64,000 nucleotides of DNA from NCBI GenBank assembly GCA_963682005.1, contig OY820914.1:4774001-4838000 (forward strand). The letters are read 5' to 3'. The notes under the pieces are model-generated. The model did not search any database and was not told the DNA's origin. It saw only the letters and a program-made list of their open reading frames with translations. Every line of letters begins with the position of its first letter. Within the stretch, counting starts at the first letter, position 1. Source of the stretch: CAIYUC01 sp963682005 (GTDB lineage Bacteria > Bacteroidota > Bacteroidia > Bacteroidales > FEN-979). Shown piece by piece: positions 1-8,093 of this stretch. Both the position numbers and the translations under genes were made by a program.

Positions 1-1
1 G

Positions 2-913
2 AATTTTATCCCTCACTTTGTAAACCTGTTCAGTTACCTGTTCGTGTTTATTGCAGTGATCTTCTTCACGGCGAGGATGGCGGCAAACACAGAGATCGTG
101 GCAATCCTGAGCTCCGGGATCAGCTTTTGGAGGATGATGTATCCTTATCTCCTTTCCGCTGCGATCCTCGGGATGATGTCGCTGTTCCTGGGAAATTTCA
201 TCATTCCATATACGAACAGGGGAAAGCTTGCATTTGAGCGGTTGTACATCAAGGATCCGAGGCGGTTCACCGATATGAACATTCACAAACAAATCAGTCC
301 CGGAACTTTCATTTACATGGAAAACTTCAACATTGAGACGAAGTCGGGATGGAAATTTTCGCTTGAACGTTTCAAAGGAAGAGAGCTGGAATACAAACTT
401 TCGGCCGACAAGATCACCTGGGACAGCATCCATTCGGGCTGGACGCTGAACAGATATTTTATCCACAGGATCAACGGCCAGCATGAAAGTATTGAGAAAG
501 GGATAAAAAAAGACACTGTACTTCCACTTACCCCAACCGACTTCCTGGAAGATATCGAGGAAGTTTCGGTTATGAACTACTTTGTTCTTCAGCAGCATAT
601 CAAGCAAAAAGAGTTGCGCGGTGACCCGGATGTGATCAAATTCAAGGTGAAGAAATATGAACGGCTGGCATTCCCGTTTGCAACCCTTGTGCTTACACTG
701 ATCGGAGTTTCCGTTTCCAGCAGGAAAGTTCGTGGCGGGATCGGCTTCAACCTTGGGCTTGGTCTTGCACTTACTTTTCTCTATATCCTGTTCATGCAGG
801 TCTTTACCGTAATGGCCACCTTCGGAAATTTCCCTGCCCTGCTGGCGGTCTGGACGCCAAATCTGCTCTTTGGAATTGTCGCATTGGTCCTGGTGAGGAT
901 GGCACCGAAATAG
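2..913 (+). CDS. LptF/LptG family permease, 5' end missing
   Basis: Inner-membrane permease of the YjgP/YjgQ family, which with the LptB ATPase pulls lipopolysaccharide out of the inner membrane for transport to the outer membrane. The reading frame is open from base 2 and enters from the left edge; the GTG at 44 lies inside a membrane helix and is not a real start. About 304 residues are visible: a first helix, the family phrase TEIVAILSSGISFWRMM, a second helix, a roughly 170-residue polar periplasmic part, and three C-terminal helices. A full protein would be about 360 residues. I cannot tell LptF from LptG. The stop codon runs directly into an 8-bp repeat array. Confidence 0.9.
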   Translation, partial: NFIPHFVNLFSYLFVFIAVIFFTARMAANTEIVAILSSGISFWRMMYPYLLSAAILGMMSLFLGNFIIPYTNRGKLAFERLYIKDPRRFTDMNIHKQISPGTFIYMENFNIETKSGWKFSLERFKGRELEYKLSADKITWDSIHSGWTLNRYFIHRINGQHESIEKGIKKDTVLPLTPTDFLEDIEEVSVMNYFVLQQHIKQKELRGDPDVIKFKVKKYERLAFPFATLVLTLIGVSVSSRKVRGGIGFNLGLGLALTFLYILFMQVFTVMATFGNFPALLAVWTPNLLFGIVALVLVRMAPK

Positions 914-965
914 ATGGTGAGATAGCGAGATAGCGAGATGGTGAGATAGCGAAATAGCGAAATAG
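913..965 (+). repeat. octamer array after the LptF/G stop
   Basis: Six and a half 8-bp units: GATGGTGA, GATAGCGA, GATAGCGA, GATGGTGA, GATAGCGA, AATAGCGA, AATAG. The first base is the last base of the TAG stop codon. The remaining sequence to base 1179 shows no gene. Confidence 0.9.
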
Positions 966-1179
966 TAAATATGCTGATTACGCTTTCACGTGGGCTTTCA
1001 TTGGATTATTGTGCAAAGGTTGAGGATGGAGAATAGAGAAAGAATCTGCCCTGGTCGTTTCATCACCCTATGACCTGATCACTTCATCACCCGAGCATTT
1101 TCCCCAGAAAATTATCGCGAAAGATTAATTAAGACCCAAAATCTGTCGTATCTTTATTGTACAATTAAACTGCTTCCTT

Positions 1180-1407
1180 ATGGAAACTTTTGAGAAAATC
1201 CTGGACCTTAACAATGAGTATGAGGCAACCCTCCTCAGTGAGGTCCTGAAGGATAAGAATATCCCCTTCGGGATCGTATCATCCGGAGATTCCGCCATGG
1301 GTGGTATATGGGAACTGGAGAACGGATGGGGTTATGTGGAAGCCCCGTTGGAATTCAAGGATGAAATTACCTCCATTTACGAGGAGATCTCGAAGCAGGT
1401 GAATTAG
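1180..1407 (+). CDS. small DUF2007-like protein
   Basis: A 75-residue soluble acidic protein. Its pattern (N-terminal beta strand, a helix with NEYEATLLSEVLKDKNIPF, a glycine-rich loop, then a WGYVEAP strand and a C-terminal helix) resembles the DUF2007 'putative signal transducing protein' family, whose function is not known. It stands alone; a promoter-like TATCTTTA (one mismatch to TAnnTTTG) lies at 1149-1156, 24 bases before the ATG. No membrane segment or signal peptide. Family assignment is by eye. Confidence 0.7.
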   Translation: METFEKILDLNNEYEATLLSEVLKDKNIPFGIVSSGDSAMGGIWELENGWGYVEAPLEFKDEITSIYEEISKQVN

Positions 1408-1420
1408 CCGAAGGTTATGT

Positions 1421-1455
1421 GCTTCTAGCTTCGAGCCTCGTGCTGCGTACTTCGG
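1421..1455. repeat. degenerate heptamer run
   Basis: Five imperfect 7-bp units (GCTTCTA, GCTTCGA, GCCTCGT, GCTGCGT, ACTTCGG) between the ends of two converging genes. It looks like a decayed member of the heptamer-array family seen elsewhere in the window. Confidence 0.5.
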
Positions 1456-1491
1456 GTGTCAGCAAAATCGGTGTTGAAAGAAGAATATTTA

Positions 1492-2313
1492 TCATTCCGA
1501 AAGCCATTGAAAACAATCATCGAACCTGACCTCAGGACATTCACGTTTTCTGAATAAGCCATACACGGCAGAACCGCTTCCACTCATCGAAACATAAACC
1601 GCACCTGAATCATATAACCTGTTTTTTATTTCTTGTAACTCTGGATGAGCCCGGAAGACTGGTATTTCAAAATCATTCACAAGTGTGGATCTCCAATCGC
1701 CGGCCGGCCCGGAAATAATTTCTCTCAAATCTGCCATCGGGGAATTGACATACCCCTGCGAATCCAACATGGCATATGCTTTTGCAGTGTTCACGTGGAT
1801 GGGAGGAACAACGATTACAAGGGTAAACACAGATAGATCCACAGTCTGTGTCTTAAACCGGTCTCCTTTTTCAACTGCATAAACAGGTTTATTCCGGACG
1901 AAAAAGGCACAGTCACTGCCGAGGCGGCGGGCATAGGTCATCATATCTTCCTCTGACAGGCCAAGGCGGAACAGGTCATTCAGGATCCTGATCGTTGCAG
2001 CGCCATCGGAAGAACCACCTCCCAGTCCGGAGCCCATGGGAATAATTTTATGAAGGTGTATCTTTACCGGTGGCAGTTCAAAGACGGCCTGAAGGTCCTT
2101 GTAGGCCCTGGCGCAAAGGTTGTCTGCCTCTTCACCCGGTATTACAAGTCCTGTATGCTTAAGCTCAAATATACCATCCTGTGCAGGAACAATTTCAAGA
2201 ATATCAGCCAGACCGACCGGATAGAAGACGGTCTCGATGTCATGGTATCCATCGGGCCGTTTACCGATCACTCTTAAACCCAGGTTGATTTTTGCATTCG
2301 GAAATCTGATCAT
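1492..2313 (-). CDS. ispE: 4-diphosphocytidyl-2-C-methyl-D-erythritol kinase
   Basis: Cytosolic GHMP-family kinase that phosphorylates 4-diphosphocytidyl-2-C-methyl-D-erythritol, the fourth step of the MEP route to isoprenoids. The N-terminal PNAKINLGLRV motif holds the substrate-binding Lys8/Asn10, the ATP loop MGSGLGGGSSDGAA sits near residue 95, and a C-terminal SMSGSGSAVYGLF motif closes the fold. Length 273 is normal for the family. It is monocistronic by appearance, with a heptamer array just upstream (2336-2504) and converging on the DUF2007-like gene. Confidence 0.96.
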   Translation of the reverse strand: MIRFPNAKINLGLRVIGKRPDGYHDIETVFYPVGLADILEIVPAQDGIFELKHTGLVIPGEEADNLCARAYKDLQAVFELPPVKIHLHKIIPMGSGLGGGSSDGAATIRILNDLFRLGLSEEDMMTYARRLGSDCAFFVRNKPVYAVEKGDRFKTQTVDLSVFTLVIVVPPIHVNTAKAYAMLDSQGYVNSPMADLREIISGPAGDWRSTLVNDFEIPVFRAHPELQEIKNRLYDSGAVYVSMSGSGSAVYGLFRKRECPEVRFDDCFQWLSE

Positions 2314-2335
2314 TGCTATTAAAATTAATTTGTTT

Positions 2336-2504
2336 CAGGCTGCAGGCTGCAGGCTGCAGGCTGCAGGCTGCAGGCCTCAGGCTTCAGGCTTCTGGCTTAA
2401 AGCTCCTATCATCCATCCTCCATTCTCCATTCTCTATCCTCTATCCTCTATCCTCTATTCTCCGACATCCGACATCCGACATCCGACTTTCGAAATCCGA
2501 CTTC
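2336..2504. repeat. composite heptamer array
   Basis: Block one, 2336-2398, is nine 7-bp units: five CAGGCTG, then CAGGCCT, CAGGCTT twice, CTGGCTT. Block two, 2414-2504, is thirteen units: CATCCTC, CATTCTC twice, TATCCTC three times, TATTCTC, CGACATC three times, CGACTTT, CGAAATC, CGACTTC. The word changes while the 7-bp register is kept inside each block; a 15-bp joint shifts the register by one. The array ends in the stop codon (2503-2505) of the cytochrome gene. Confidence 0.92.
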
Positions 2505-3651
2505 ATTCCCCGGGTAATTTATCAGGTTTCGCAAAAGCAGGGTTCGATATGAATAAACTGTCTGTAAGTGTCAGAATGAATGCTTTCAGATCGGCTTTCT
2601 TTTGTGGTGTCAACTGAACTCCACCAGTACTGATGTGATGCATAAGCGGGCTGATGGATGGAGACCAGACCAGCTTTGCATTGTAAAAATCAATAACTTC
2701 ATCCAGGGTTTTAAACCTTCCGTCATGCATGTAAGGCGCAGTAAAAACAAGGTTTCGCAAGGTTGGAGCTTTATAGGACCCAATATCTGAATTGGTTCCG
2801 GTTACGTGAAACCTGTCAAGGATATCTGTGAATACTGAATCTTTTCCATTGTTGTAGTAAAGTCCTGTTGTGAAAAGCGGGTTCCCTTCGCCCCCATGAC
2901 AATGAAAGCAATCGGCACCCTGCTCGGTCATGAACAATACATATCCGCTCAGTTCGGATGGATTCAGCTGGATTTCACCCTTCATGAACCGGTCGAATTT
3001 TGAATCGGAAGAAACCAGCGTGCGTACGAATTGGGCAACAGCACGGGAAATATTTTTCATTGTGACTATATTGCTGCCGAAGGCTTTCCCGAACAGTTCG
3101 GGATAACCCGGAATAGCCTGGAACACTCTTTTAACACGGGTTGTATCACTGTTCATCTCGTGCGGTGCAAGGATCGCCATCCAAACAATGTCTTCGATGG
3201 TTCGCGAATAAGGGTCAGGATTCCCGTTAAATACTGCACCATTCCAAAGGTAACCGTTAAATGTCCATACAAGGTTGATCAACGGCAGCATGGAATGCGG
3301 TGTAGGAATACCTGTTACACCAAAAGGATGTCCACCTGTGAACTTCGGGTGACCGATCCCGCATTCAAATGAATGAGCCTGAATATGGCAGGTGGAGCAG
3401 CTCATCAACGAATCCGGATCTGTCCTTCCCGATAAACGTCCGTCATAAAAGAGGTACCTGCCCAACTCAACACCTTCGTTTGTCATCGGATTATCTGACG
3501 GGATGTTCAGCGTGGCCGGAAATCTCCACGGGATAGAAAGATTGTATGGTGTGGCAGCAAATGGCGTTGCCTGCTCCTCATGCTTTTTGCATGAACCCAG
3601 GACGAGCGCAAAAAAGATGATTGCCGGCAAAAAGATCCTCATTAATTTCAA
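2503..3651 (-). CDS. di-haem cytochrome c peroxidase / MbnH-MauG family lipoprotein
   Basis: A 382-residue exported protein with a lipoprotein signal (lipobox ending at Cys21). Two c-type haem motifs are visible: CSTCH at 85-89 and CFHCH at 248-252, the layout of the bacterial cytochrome c peroxidase / MauG / MbnH superfamily. Transcribed directly after an MbnP-like gene (80-bp gap), it is best read as MbnH, the enzyme that oxidises a tryptophan of MbnP to kynurenine to build a copper site. That role is inferred from family and neighbourhood. The alternative is a plain H2O2-scavenging peroxidase. The stop codon merges with a heptamer array. Confidence 0.85.
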   Translation of the reverse strand: MKLMRIFLPAIIFFALVLGSCKKHEEQATPFAATPYNLSIPWRFPATLNIPSDNPMTNEGVELGRYLFYDGRLSGRTDPDSLMSCSTCHIQAHSFECGIGHPKFTGGHPFGVTGIPTPHSMLPLINLVWTFNGYLWNGAVFNGNPDPYSRTIEDIVWMAILAPHEMNSDTTRVKRVFQAIPGYPELFGKAFGSNIVTMKNISRAVAQFVRTLVSSDSKFDRFMKGEIQLNPSELSGYVLFMTEQGADCFHCHGGEGNPLFTTGLYYNNGKDSVFTDILDRFHVTGTNSDIGSYKAPTLRNLVFTAPYMHDGRFKTLDEVIDFYNAKLVWSPSISPLMHHISTGGVQLTPQKKADLKAFILTLTDSLFISNPAFAKPDKLPGE

Positions 3652-3732
3652 TGAATTATGAATTATGAGTTTGAATCAGGAATGATGAAGATATAAAATC
3701 TTTATCTCATTTTTTATTCTCATTTTTCATTC

Positions 3733-4548
3733 TCAATTTTTAACTATTCCAAAGGCCTTCCTCCCATTCATGCAGGCATTGTACATTCCTTCCTGGTTCT
3801 GCATGATGCCCATTGGATACCTGGCAAAGTCGAACGCGTTCTCTCCATCAAACCATTTTTCGATGTTCATGATGATGCCGATCTTACCAGTTGCGCCAGG
3901 TCCGATCTTCAATAAAACCGGCAATGTGACTTTAAAATAATTCGGTATAAAACCGATGATTGAATCAGGATCAGTGGAACTCCCCTGGTACATCTGTCCG
4001 ATACCGAGGTGGAACATAAAAGGAAGCTGTTCAGGCATCGTATCATTTTTCCACTTCATGTTCATTTTCATGTAATGATATCCCCCGCCAAGCATTTCAG
4101 GCCAGAACATATCCCGTTCAGGAGGATCCGGAAACCGGAATGAAATGTTTTCGTCCGTATCAAGCCCGAAAATGAACGCCAGCGAGTCATACGATCCGGC
4201 AGGCAAACCATCGGTGATCTTCCACTCAAGTGTGGTCTTGAGTTTAATGTCTGTGTAGTGAATCCCTTTGTCGGATGAAATGACGATCCATTTTCCCTTT
4301 TCGTCATGCAGCTGCAACTTTGAAATAAAGTATTGGAGATCGTTGATCATGTAATACTCTCCCAATGAATTTCGATAGATCAAGCTGTCAGGAATAAGCG
4401 TTTTCCCCAACACGTGGTGGAAAAGGGCGACAGAAACATTTCCTTCTTCATACGGGATGACAGGGATCTCTTTTTGCTTCTGACAGCCAAATATTACTGT
4501 GGCAATGAAAAGCAGGATCATGTAAAATTTAATCGTAATGATCTTCAT
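3733..4548 (-). CDS. MbnP-like copper-binding lipoprotein
   Basis: A 271-residue lipoprotein (lipobox ending at Cys22). The body matches the MbnP-like domain: an N-terminal strand VSVALFHHVLGKTLI, then a YYMINDLQYFISKLQL strand, a GIHYTDI stretch, an FIFGLD turn, and the Trp/Tyr-rich MFWPEMLGGGYHYMKMNMKW segment in which one Trp would be converted to kynurenine. The next gene in the operon is the MbnH-like di-haem enzyme, the known partner. Probable role: periplasm-facing copper binding. The copper site itself cannot be proved from sequence. Confidence 0.8.
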   Translation of the reverse strand: MKIITIKFYMILLFIATVIFGCQKQKEIPVIPYEEGNVSVALFHHVLGKTLIPDSLIYRNSLGEYYMINDLQYFISKLQLHDEKGKWIVISSDKGIHYTDIKLKTTLEWKITDGLPAGSYDSLAFIFGLDTDENISFRFPDPPERDMFWPEMLGGGYHYMKMNMKWKNDTMPEQLPFMFHLGIGQMYQGSSTDPDSIIGFIPNYFKVTLPVLLKIGPGATGKIGIIMNIEKWFDGENAFDFARYPMGIMQNQEGMYNACMNGRKAFGIVKN

Positions 4549-4594
4549 ACCGGAATGATTTTATTATTAACAACGTTATGAACAGCATAAAATT

Positions 4595-5272
4595 TTATAA
4601 TTGCCAGTCAATTGGCGGTTTTCCTGAGGATTCGAGGATCTCATTGACCTTGGAAAAGTGCCTGCATCCAAAAAAACCTTTCAAAGCGGAGAGAGGAGAC
4701 GGGTGAGCCGCGGTTAAAATACGGTGTTTTGACTGATCAATCAGTATACTTTTTGCAATGGCGTAATTTCCCCAGAGTATGAATACAAGCCCTTCTCTCC
4801 TGTCCGACAACCTGCTGATCACTGAATCCGTAAAGGTTTCCCAACCTTTGTTCTGGTGTGAACCTGCCTGGTTCGCCCTTACAGTCAGGGTTGCATTCAG
4901 TAGCAGCACTCCCTGCCTGGCCCATTTTGTAAGGTTGCCATGCCCCGGTGGGGGGATCCCCAGGTCTGCTTCCAGTTCCTTGAAAATATTTACCAGTGAT
5001 GGAGGAGGTTTTATCCCTTCCGGAACGGAAAAACACAATCCGTGAGCCTGTCCGGGTCCATGATAAGGGTCCTGTCCGATAAAAACCACCCTGACCTCTT
5101 CGAATGGAGTGTAATTGAAGGCGTTAAAAATCAGTGGTCCCGGCGGATAAATCCTGAATTTCTTCTTTTCCTCAACAAGGAATTGCTTAAGTTCAGCGAA
5201 ATATGGCCTGGCAAACTCTTCGCTGAGTTGTTGTTTCCAGCTCTCTTCAATGGTGGGATTTATTTGTTCCAT
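4595..5272 (-). CDS. ung: uracil-DNA glycosylase
   Basis: Family 1 uracil-DNA glycosylase, which removes uracil from DNA as the first step of base excision repair. The catalytic GQDPYHG motif puts the active Asp at 68; LNATLTVRANQAGSH and the DNA-intercalation motif HPSPLSA (near residue 190) are also present. The 225-residue length is usual. It sits upstream of the MbnP/MbnH pair on the same strand with a 46-bp gap, and is divergent from a small lipoprotein gene. Confidence 0.97.
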   Translation of the reverse strand: MEQINPTIEESWKQQLSEEFARPYFAELKQFLVEEKKKFRIYPPGPLIFNAFNYTPFEEVRVVFIGQDPYHGPGQAHGLCFSVPEGIKPPPSLVNIFKELEADLGIPPPGHGNLTKWARQGVLLLNATLTVRANQAGSHQNKGWETFTDSVISRLSDRREGLVFILWGNYAIAKSILIDQSKHRILTAAHPSPLSALKGFFGCRHFSKVNEILESSGKPPIDWQL

Positions 5273-5349
5273 ACTGTCTATGAAAGTGATGTTTATAACT
5301 TTTGGACAATATTTTTTTTAATAACGAGTTCTATGTGAGTAATTCCACG

Positions 5350-5357
5350 TAAATTTG
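5350..5357 (+). promoter_or_regulatory. Bacteroidota-type -7 box
   Basis: TAAATTTG fits TAnnTTTG and lies 38 bases before the ATG of the 41-residue lipoprotein. No clear -33 box was found. Confidence 0.45.
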
Positions 5358-5395
5358 CATCAATTAATCAGAAATCCTAACACGCAACATCCGAT

Positions 5396-5521
5396 ATGAA
5401 AAAACTCCTTTTGGCACTGACTGTTGTCATTTTATTCGGAATCCTTCTTCTCTCCTGCAAAACCAGTGAAAGGTGTGCTGCATACGGAGAAAGACAAAGA
5501 TATCAAATTGAGCGTCACTGA
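5396..5521 (+). CDS. 41-residue lipoprotein
   Basis: A short gene starting at ATG 5396 and ending with TGA at 5519-5521. The product has a lysine-led hydrophobic signal and a lipobox LLLSC with Cys21, followed by only about 20 polar residues (KTSERCAAYGERQRYQIERH). Tiny lipoproteins with a C-x-A-Y phrase after the lipobox are common in Bacteroidota; function unknown. It has its own promoter-like box at 5350 and a terminator-like hairpin at 5556, which supports a real transcription unit. Confidence 0.7.
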   Translation: MKKLLLALTVVILFGILLLSCKTSERCAAYGERQRYQIERH

Positions 5522-5555
5522 TAAATAATTAGCATCATTTTCTTTTCTGATAAAT

Positions 5556-5590
5556 AAAGGGAGGGATTGCTTCCCTTTTATTTTATTTCT
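5556..5590 (+). terminator. intrinsic terminator-like hairpin
   Basis: Arms AAAGGGA (5556-5562) and TCCCTTT (5572-5578) with a 9-base loop, followed by a T-rich tail. It lies 35 bases after the small lipoprotein gene. Confidence 0.55.
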
Positions 5591-5594
5591 TTCG

Positions 5595-5602
5595 TACTTT
5601 TG
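5595..5602 (+). promoter_or_regulatory. Bacteroidota-type -7 box
   Basis: TACTTTTG fits TAnnTTTG, 26 bases before the ATG at 5629. Confidence 0.5.
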
Positions 5603-5628
5603 TTTTTCCTTTCAGAATTACGGGTGTC

Positions 5629-6372
5629 ATGCAAAAAATGTATCCGGTATTGATTTTATTTATACTGGCGATCATCTCTCCGGTATGTTATGGTCAGAAT
5701 GAGACGGAGCCTGATACCACCAATGACAATGTCCTTTTTGAACGGCTCTGGAGTACCGGGATCCAGATCAATACCAACGGATGGGGGCTCAAATTCAAGA
5801 AAGGCAAGAACCATTCATTCCTGACCCAGTATATGTGGGAGGTGGAATTTTCAACCTACAAATCTGCCAAGGAATTTAAAATTGTCAATACGATCTATTC
5901 TGATTCCAAAAGTTATGTTTACGGAAAACTGAACAACCTGTATTTTGTGCATGGTGGCGTTGGACTTCAGCACATACTGAATACGAAACCTTACTGGGGC
6001 GGTGTTCAGCTGAGTTACTTGTTTTTCGGCGGCTTAACTGTCGGACTGGCAAAACCTGTTTATCTTTACATTGTTTCCGGCAATACAAGGCTTGTACAGA
6101 AATACAACCCTGATGAGCACTTTACCGACAATATTTATGGCCGGGCACCATTTCTTACCGGGATCCAGCATACACGATTTTATCCGGGTATATACCTGAA
6201 AGGCGGGCTTGATTTTGAGTTCGGTGCCCTGAACAAGCGAATCTACGCACTTGAGGCAGGTGCAACGCTTGACATCTCACCGATGGGCATCCCGATCATG
6301 GCTTACAACCCGAAGCAAAATTTCTTCCTGACACTTTACGTGAGTTTCTGTTTGGGTAAACGGTACAACTAG
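5629..6372 (+). CDS. exported outer-membrane-like protein, function unknown
   Basis: A 247-residue protein with a cleavable Sec signal ending near VCYGQ (residue 22-23). The mature part is made of alternating short amphipathic strands rich in Tyr, Phe and Gly (for example GGVQLSYLFFGGLTVGLAK) and ends in FFLTLYVSFCLGKRYN, as expected for a small beta-barrel. I do not recognise the family beyond this. It has its own promoter-like box and is followed directly by a heptamer array. Confidence 0.75.
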   Translation: MQKMYPVLILFILAIISPVCYGQNETEPDTTNDNVLFERLWSTGIQINTNGWGLKFKKGKNHSFLTQYMWEVEFSTYKSAKEFKIVNTIYSDSKSYVYGKLNNLYFVHGGVGLQHILNTKPYWGGVQLSYLFFGGLTVGLAKPVYLYIVSGNTRLVQKYNPDEHFTDNIYGRAPFLTGIQHTRFYPGIYLKGGLDFEFGALNKRIYALEAGATLDISPMGIPIMAYNPKQNFFLTLYVSFCLGKRYN

Positions 6373-6467
6373 GCTTCAGGCTTCAGGCTTCAGGCTTCAG
6401 GCTTCAGGCTAATATTCGTAATCCGTAATTTCCATTTTCTATCCTCTATCCTCTATCCTCTATCCTC
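6370..6467. repeat. heptamer array in unbroken 7-bp register
   Basis: Fourteen consecutive 7-bp frames from 6370: TAGGCTT, CAGGCTT four times, CAGGCTA, ATATTCG, TAATCCG, TAATTTC, CATTTTC, TATCCTC four times. The register never breaks although the word changes completely. It starts inside the stop codon of the plus-strand gene and ends 4 bases from the stop codon (TCA at 6472) of the minus-strand gene. Confidence 0.93.
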
Positions 6468-6471
6468 CACC

Positions 6472-7227
6472 TCAACAATTCACTGCAAACTCAACCTCAT
6501 GGTGATCGAGCTGCAGTATCCGTGAATCCCGGGTTTCAAGTACCAGCCGCCCGAATTCCGTGACCCCTGTTATCTTGCCATCGACCATTCCTCCGTTTAT
6601 TCTAAAACTCCGCCAGTCATTGAATCCGAGGAGAGCAGCGAGGTAATCAGCATTGATCGCTGCCGACTTCCCATCCCTGAGCGACTGATACCGCTTCTCA
6701 AGATATCCTGTCAATTCCTGAAGCGAAGACCACAGATCAGATTCCTTACCGGTTATCAATTTGAGGGAAACCGGGTTTGGAAGAGAAGGATTAAAAACCT
6801 GCTGGTTCACATTCAGTCCGATCCCGGCAACGGTAGTTTCAAACGTGGATCCGGAAATGGTGTTGTTTATAAGGATTCCGCCGATTTTCAGCTCTCCTGC
6901 ATAAATATCATTCGGCCATTTCACGAATGCCTTTCCCTGCCCGATCCTGGTTTTGACAAAGTCATAAACCCCCAGGGCAATGCACTTGTTCAGAAGAAAT
7001 TGTTCCTCCGGCTTCATAAACCGGGGATGAAGGACCAGGGTAAATGTTAAATTCCGACCGGGCTCGCTTTCCCAATGGTTCACACCCTGCCCTTTACCGG
7101 CCGTTTGCTCATGAGCCCAGATCACGGTTCCTTCCGTCAACTCTTTTTCCTTCAGTAATTCCAATGCGGTATCATTGGTTGATCTCACTGTTTCCAGTTC
7201 GATCAGATTAAGAAATGAGCTTTTCAT
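6472..7227 (-). CDS. birA: biotin--[acetyl-CoA-carboxylase] ligase
   Basis: Biotin protein ligase that activates biotin with ATP and attaches it to carboxylase carrier domains. Visible motifs: STNDTAL near the start, the biotinyl-AMP loop AGKGQGVNHWESEPGRNLT, the catalytic KWPNDIYAGELKIGGILIN, and a C-terminal SH3-like domain. I choose the ATG at 7227 (251 residues) because the longer frame to 7281 adds only a non-conserved tail. There is no N-terminal DNA-binding domain, so it is the monofunctional type and not a biotin repressor. Confidence 0.95.
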   Translation of the reverse strand: MKSSFLNLIELETVRSTNDTALELLKEKELTEGTVIWAHEQTAGKGQGVNHWESEPGRNLTFTLVLHPRFMKPEEQFLLNKCIALGVYDFVKTRIGQGKAFVKWPNDIYAGELKIGGILINNTISGSTFETTVAGIGLNVNQQVFNPSLPNPVSLKLITGKESDLWSSLQELTGYLEKRYQSLRDGKSAAINADYLAALLGFNDWRSFRINGGMVDGKITGVTEFGRLVLETRDSRILQLDHHEVEFAVNC

Positions 7228-7338
7228 GTGCTTTCCTTGCTTTTTCCAGGTTAAAAAAGAGAAATATTCAATAATTATCAAAAATAGTACATTCCGGATG
7301 TATTACCTTTTTGATTTCGCCGGATTAATGATAAAAAT

Positions 7339-8037
7339 ATGGAACCATACGAAAACAGACAAACAATCAGAAACTGGGCGGAGGAGGACAGGCCCAGGGA
7401 GAAACTCCTGATCAAAGGAAAAAACTCGCTTAGTGATGCCGAATTGCTGGCGATCCTGCTTGGGACAGGAAACCATGGCGAATCAGCCGTTGATCTTGCA
7501 AAAAAGATCCTTTCCGCCGTTCATGATAACCTGAATGAACTGACGCGGCTTGGCATCCCGGAACTTGAGAAATTCAAGGGGATCGGGAAGGCGAAGGCCA
7601 TTATCATCATTGCTGCCCTTGAGTTAGGTAAGCGAAGGAACGAATCAGAGGTCATTATGAAGGAAAAGATCACCCACAGCAGGGATGCTTTCGAGATATT
7701 CCGGAATACCATGGGTGATGAACCTTATGAAGAGTTCTGGATCATCATGCTGAACAAGGCTAACAAAGTCATCCGGAAATGTTTGATCAGCGAAGGAGGC
7801 ATTTCAGGGACCGTGGTGGATCCGAAAAAGATTTTCAAGATCGCGCTTGATCATCACGCATCATCCATCATCCTCGGACATAACCATCCATCGGGGAATA
7901 TCCAGCCGAGCGAAGCCGACCAGAAAATCACACGGAAGATAAAGGATGCGGGAACAATGCTGGATGTGGCCGTCCTGGATCATATTATTATCGGGGACGA
8001 CAAATACTATAGCTTTGCTGATGAAGGACTGTTATAA
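7339..8037 (+). CDS. radC: RadC family JAB-domain protein
   Basis: A 232-residue RadC protein. The N-terminal half carries a helix-hairpin-helix (LEKFKGIGKAKAIIIIAALE); the C-terminal MPN/JAB half has the metal motif HNHPSGNIQPSEAD with the usual H-x-H...D ligands. Once tied to DNA repair; the true role of the family is uncertain. The start at 7339 gives the standard conserved N-terminus. The gene is divergent from birA and is followed by two AGCCTGA heptamers. Confidence 0.94.
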   Translation: MEPYENRQTIRNWAEEDRPREKLLIKGKNSLSDAELLAILLGTGNHGESAVDLAKKILSAVHDNLNELTRLGIPELEKFKGIGKAKAIIIIAALELGKRRNESEVIMKEKITHSRDAFEIFRNTMGDEPYEEFWIIMLNKANKVIRKCLISEGGISGTVVDPKKIFKIALDHHASSIILGHNHPSGNIQPSEADQKITRKIKDAGTMLDVAVLDHIIIGDDKYYSFADEGLL

Positions 8038-8077
8038 TTCAGAATTCAGATTGTAGAATTATGAATTCATTGGTCTG

Positions 8078-8093
8078 TAGCCTGAAGCCTGAA
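8078..8093. repeat. short heptamer pair AGCCTGA
   Basis: Two AGCCTGA units directly before the stop codon (TCA at 8094) of the converging deacetylase gene; the same word, on one strand or the other, is found at 2378, 6377 and 31138. Confidence 0.7.
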
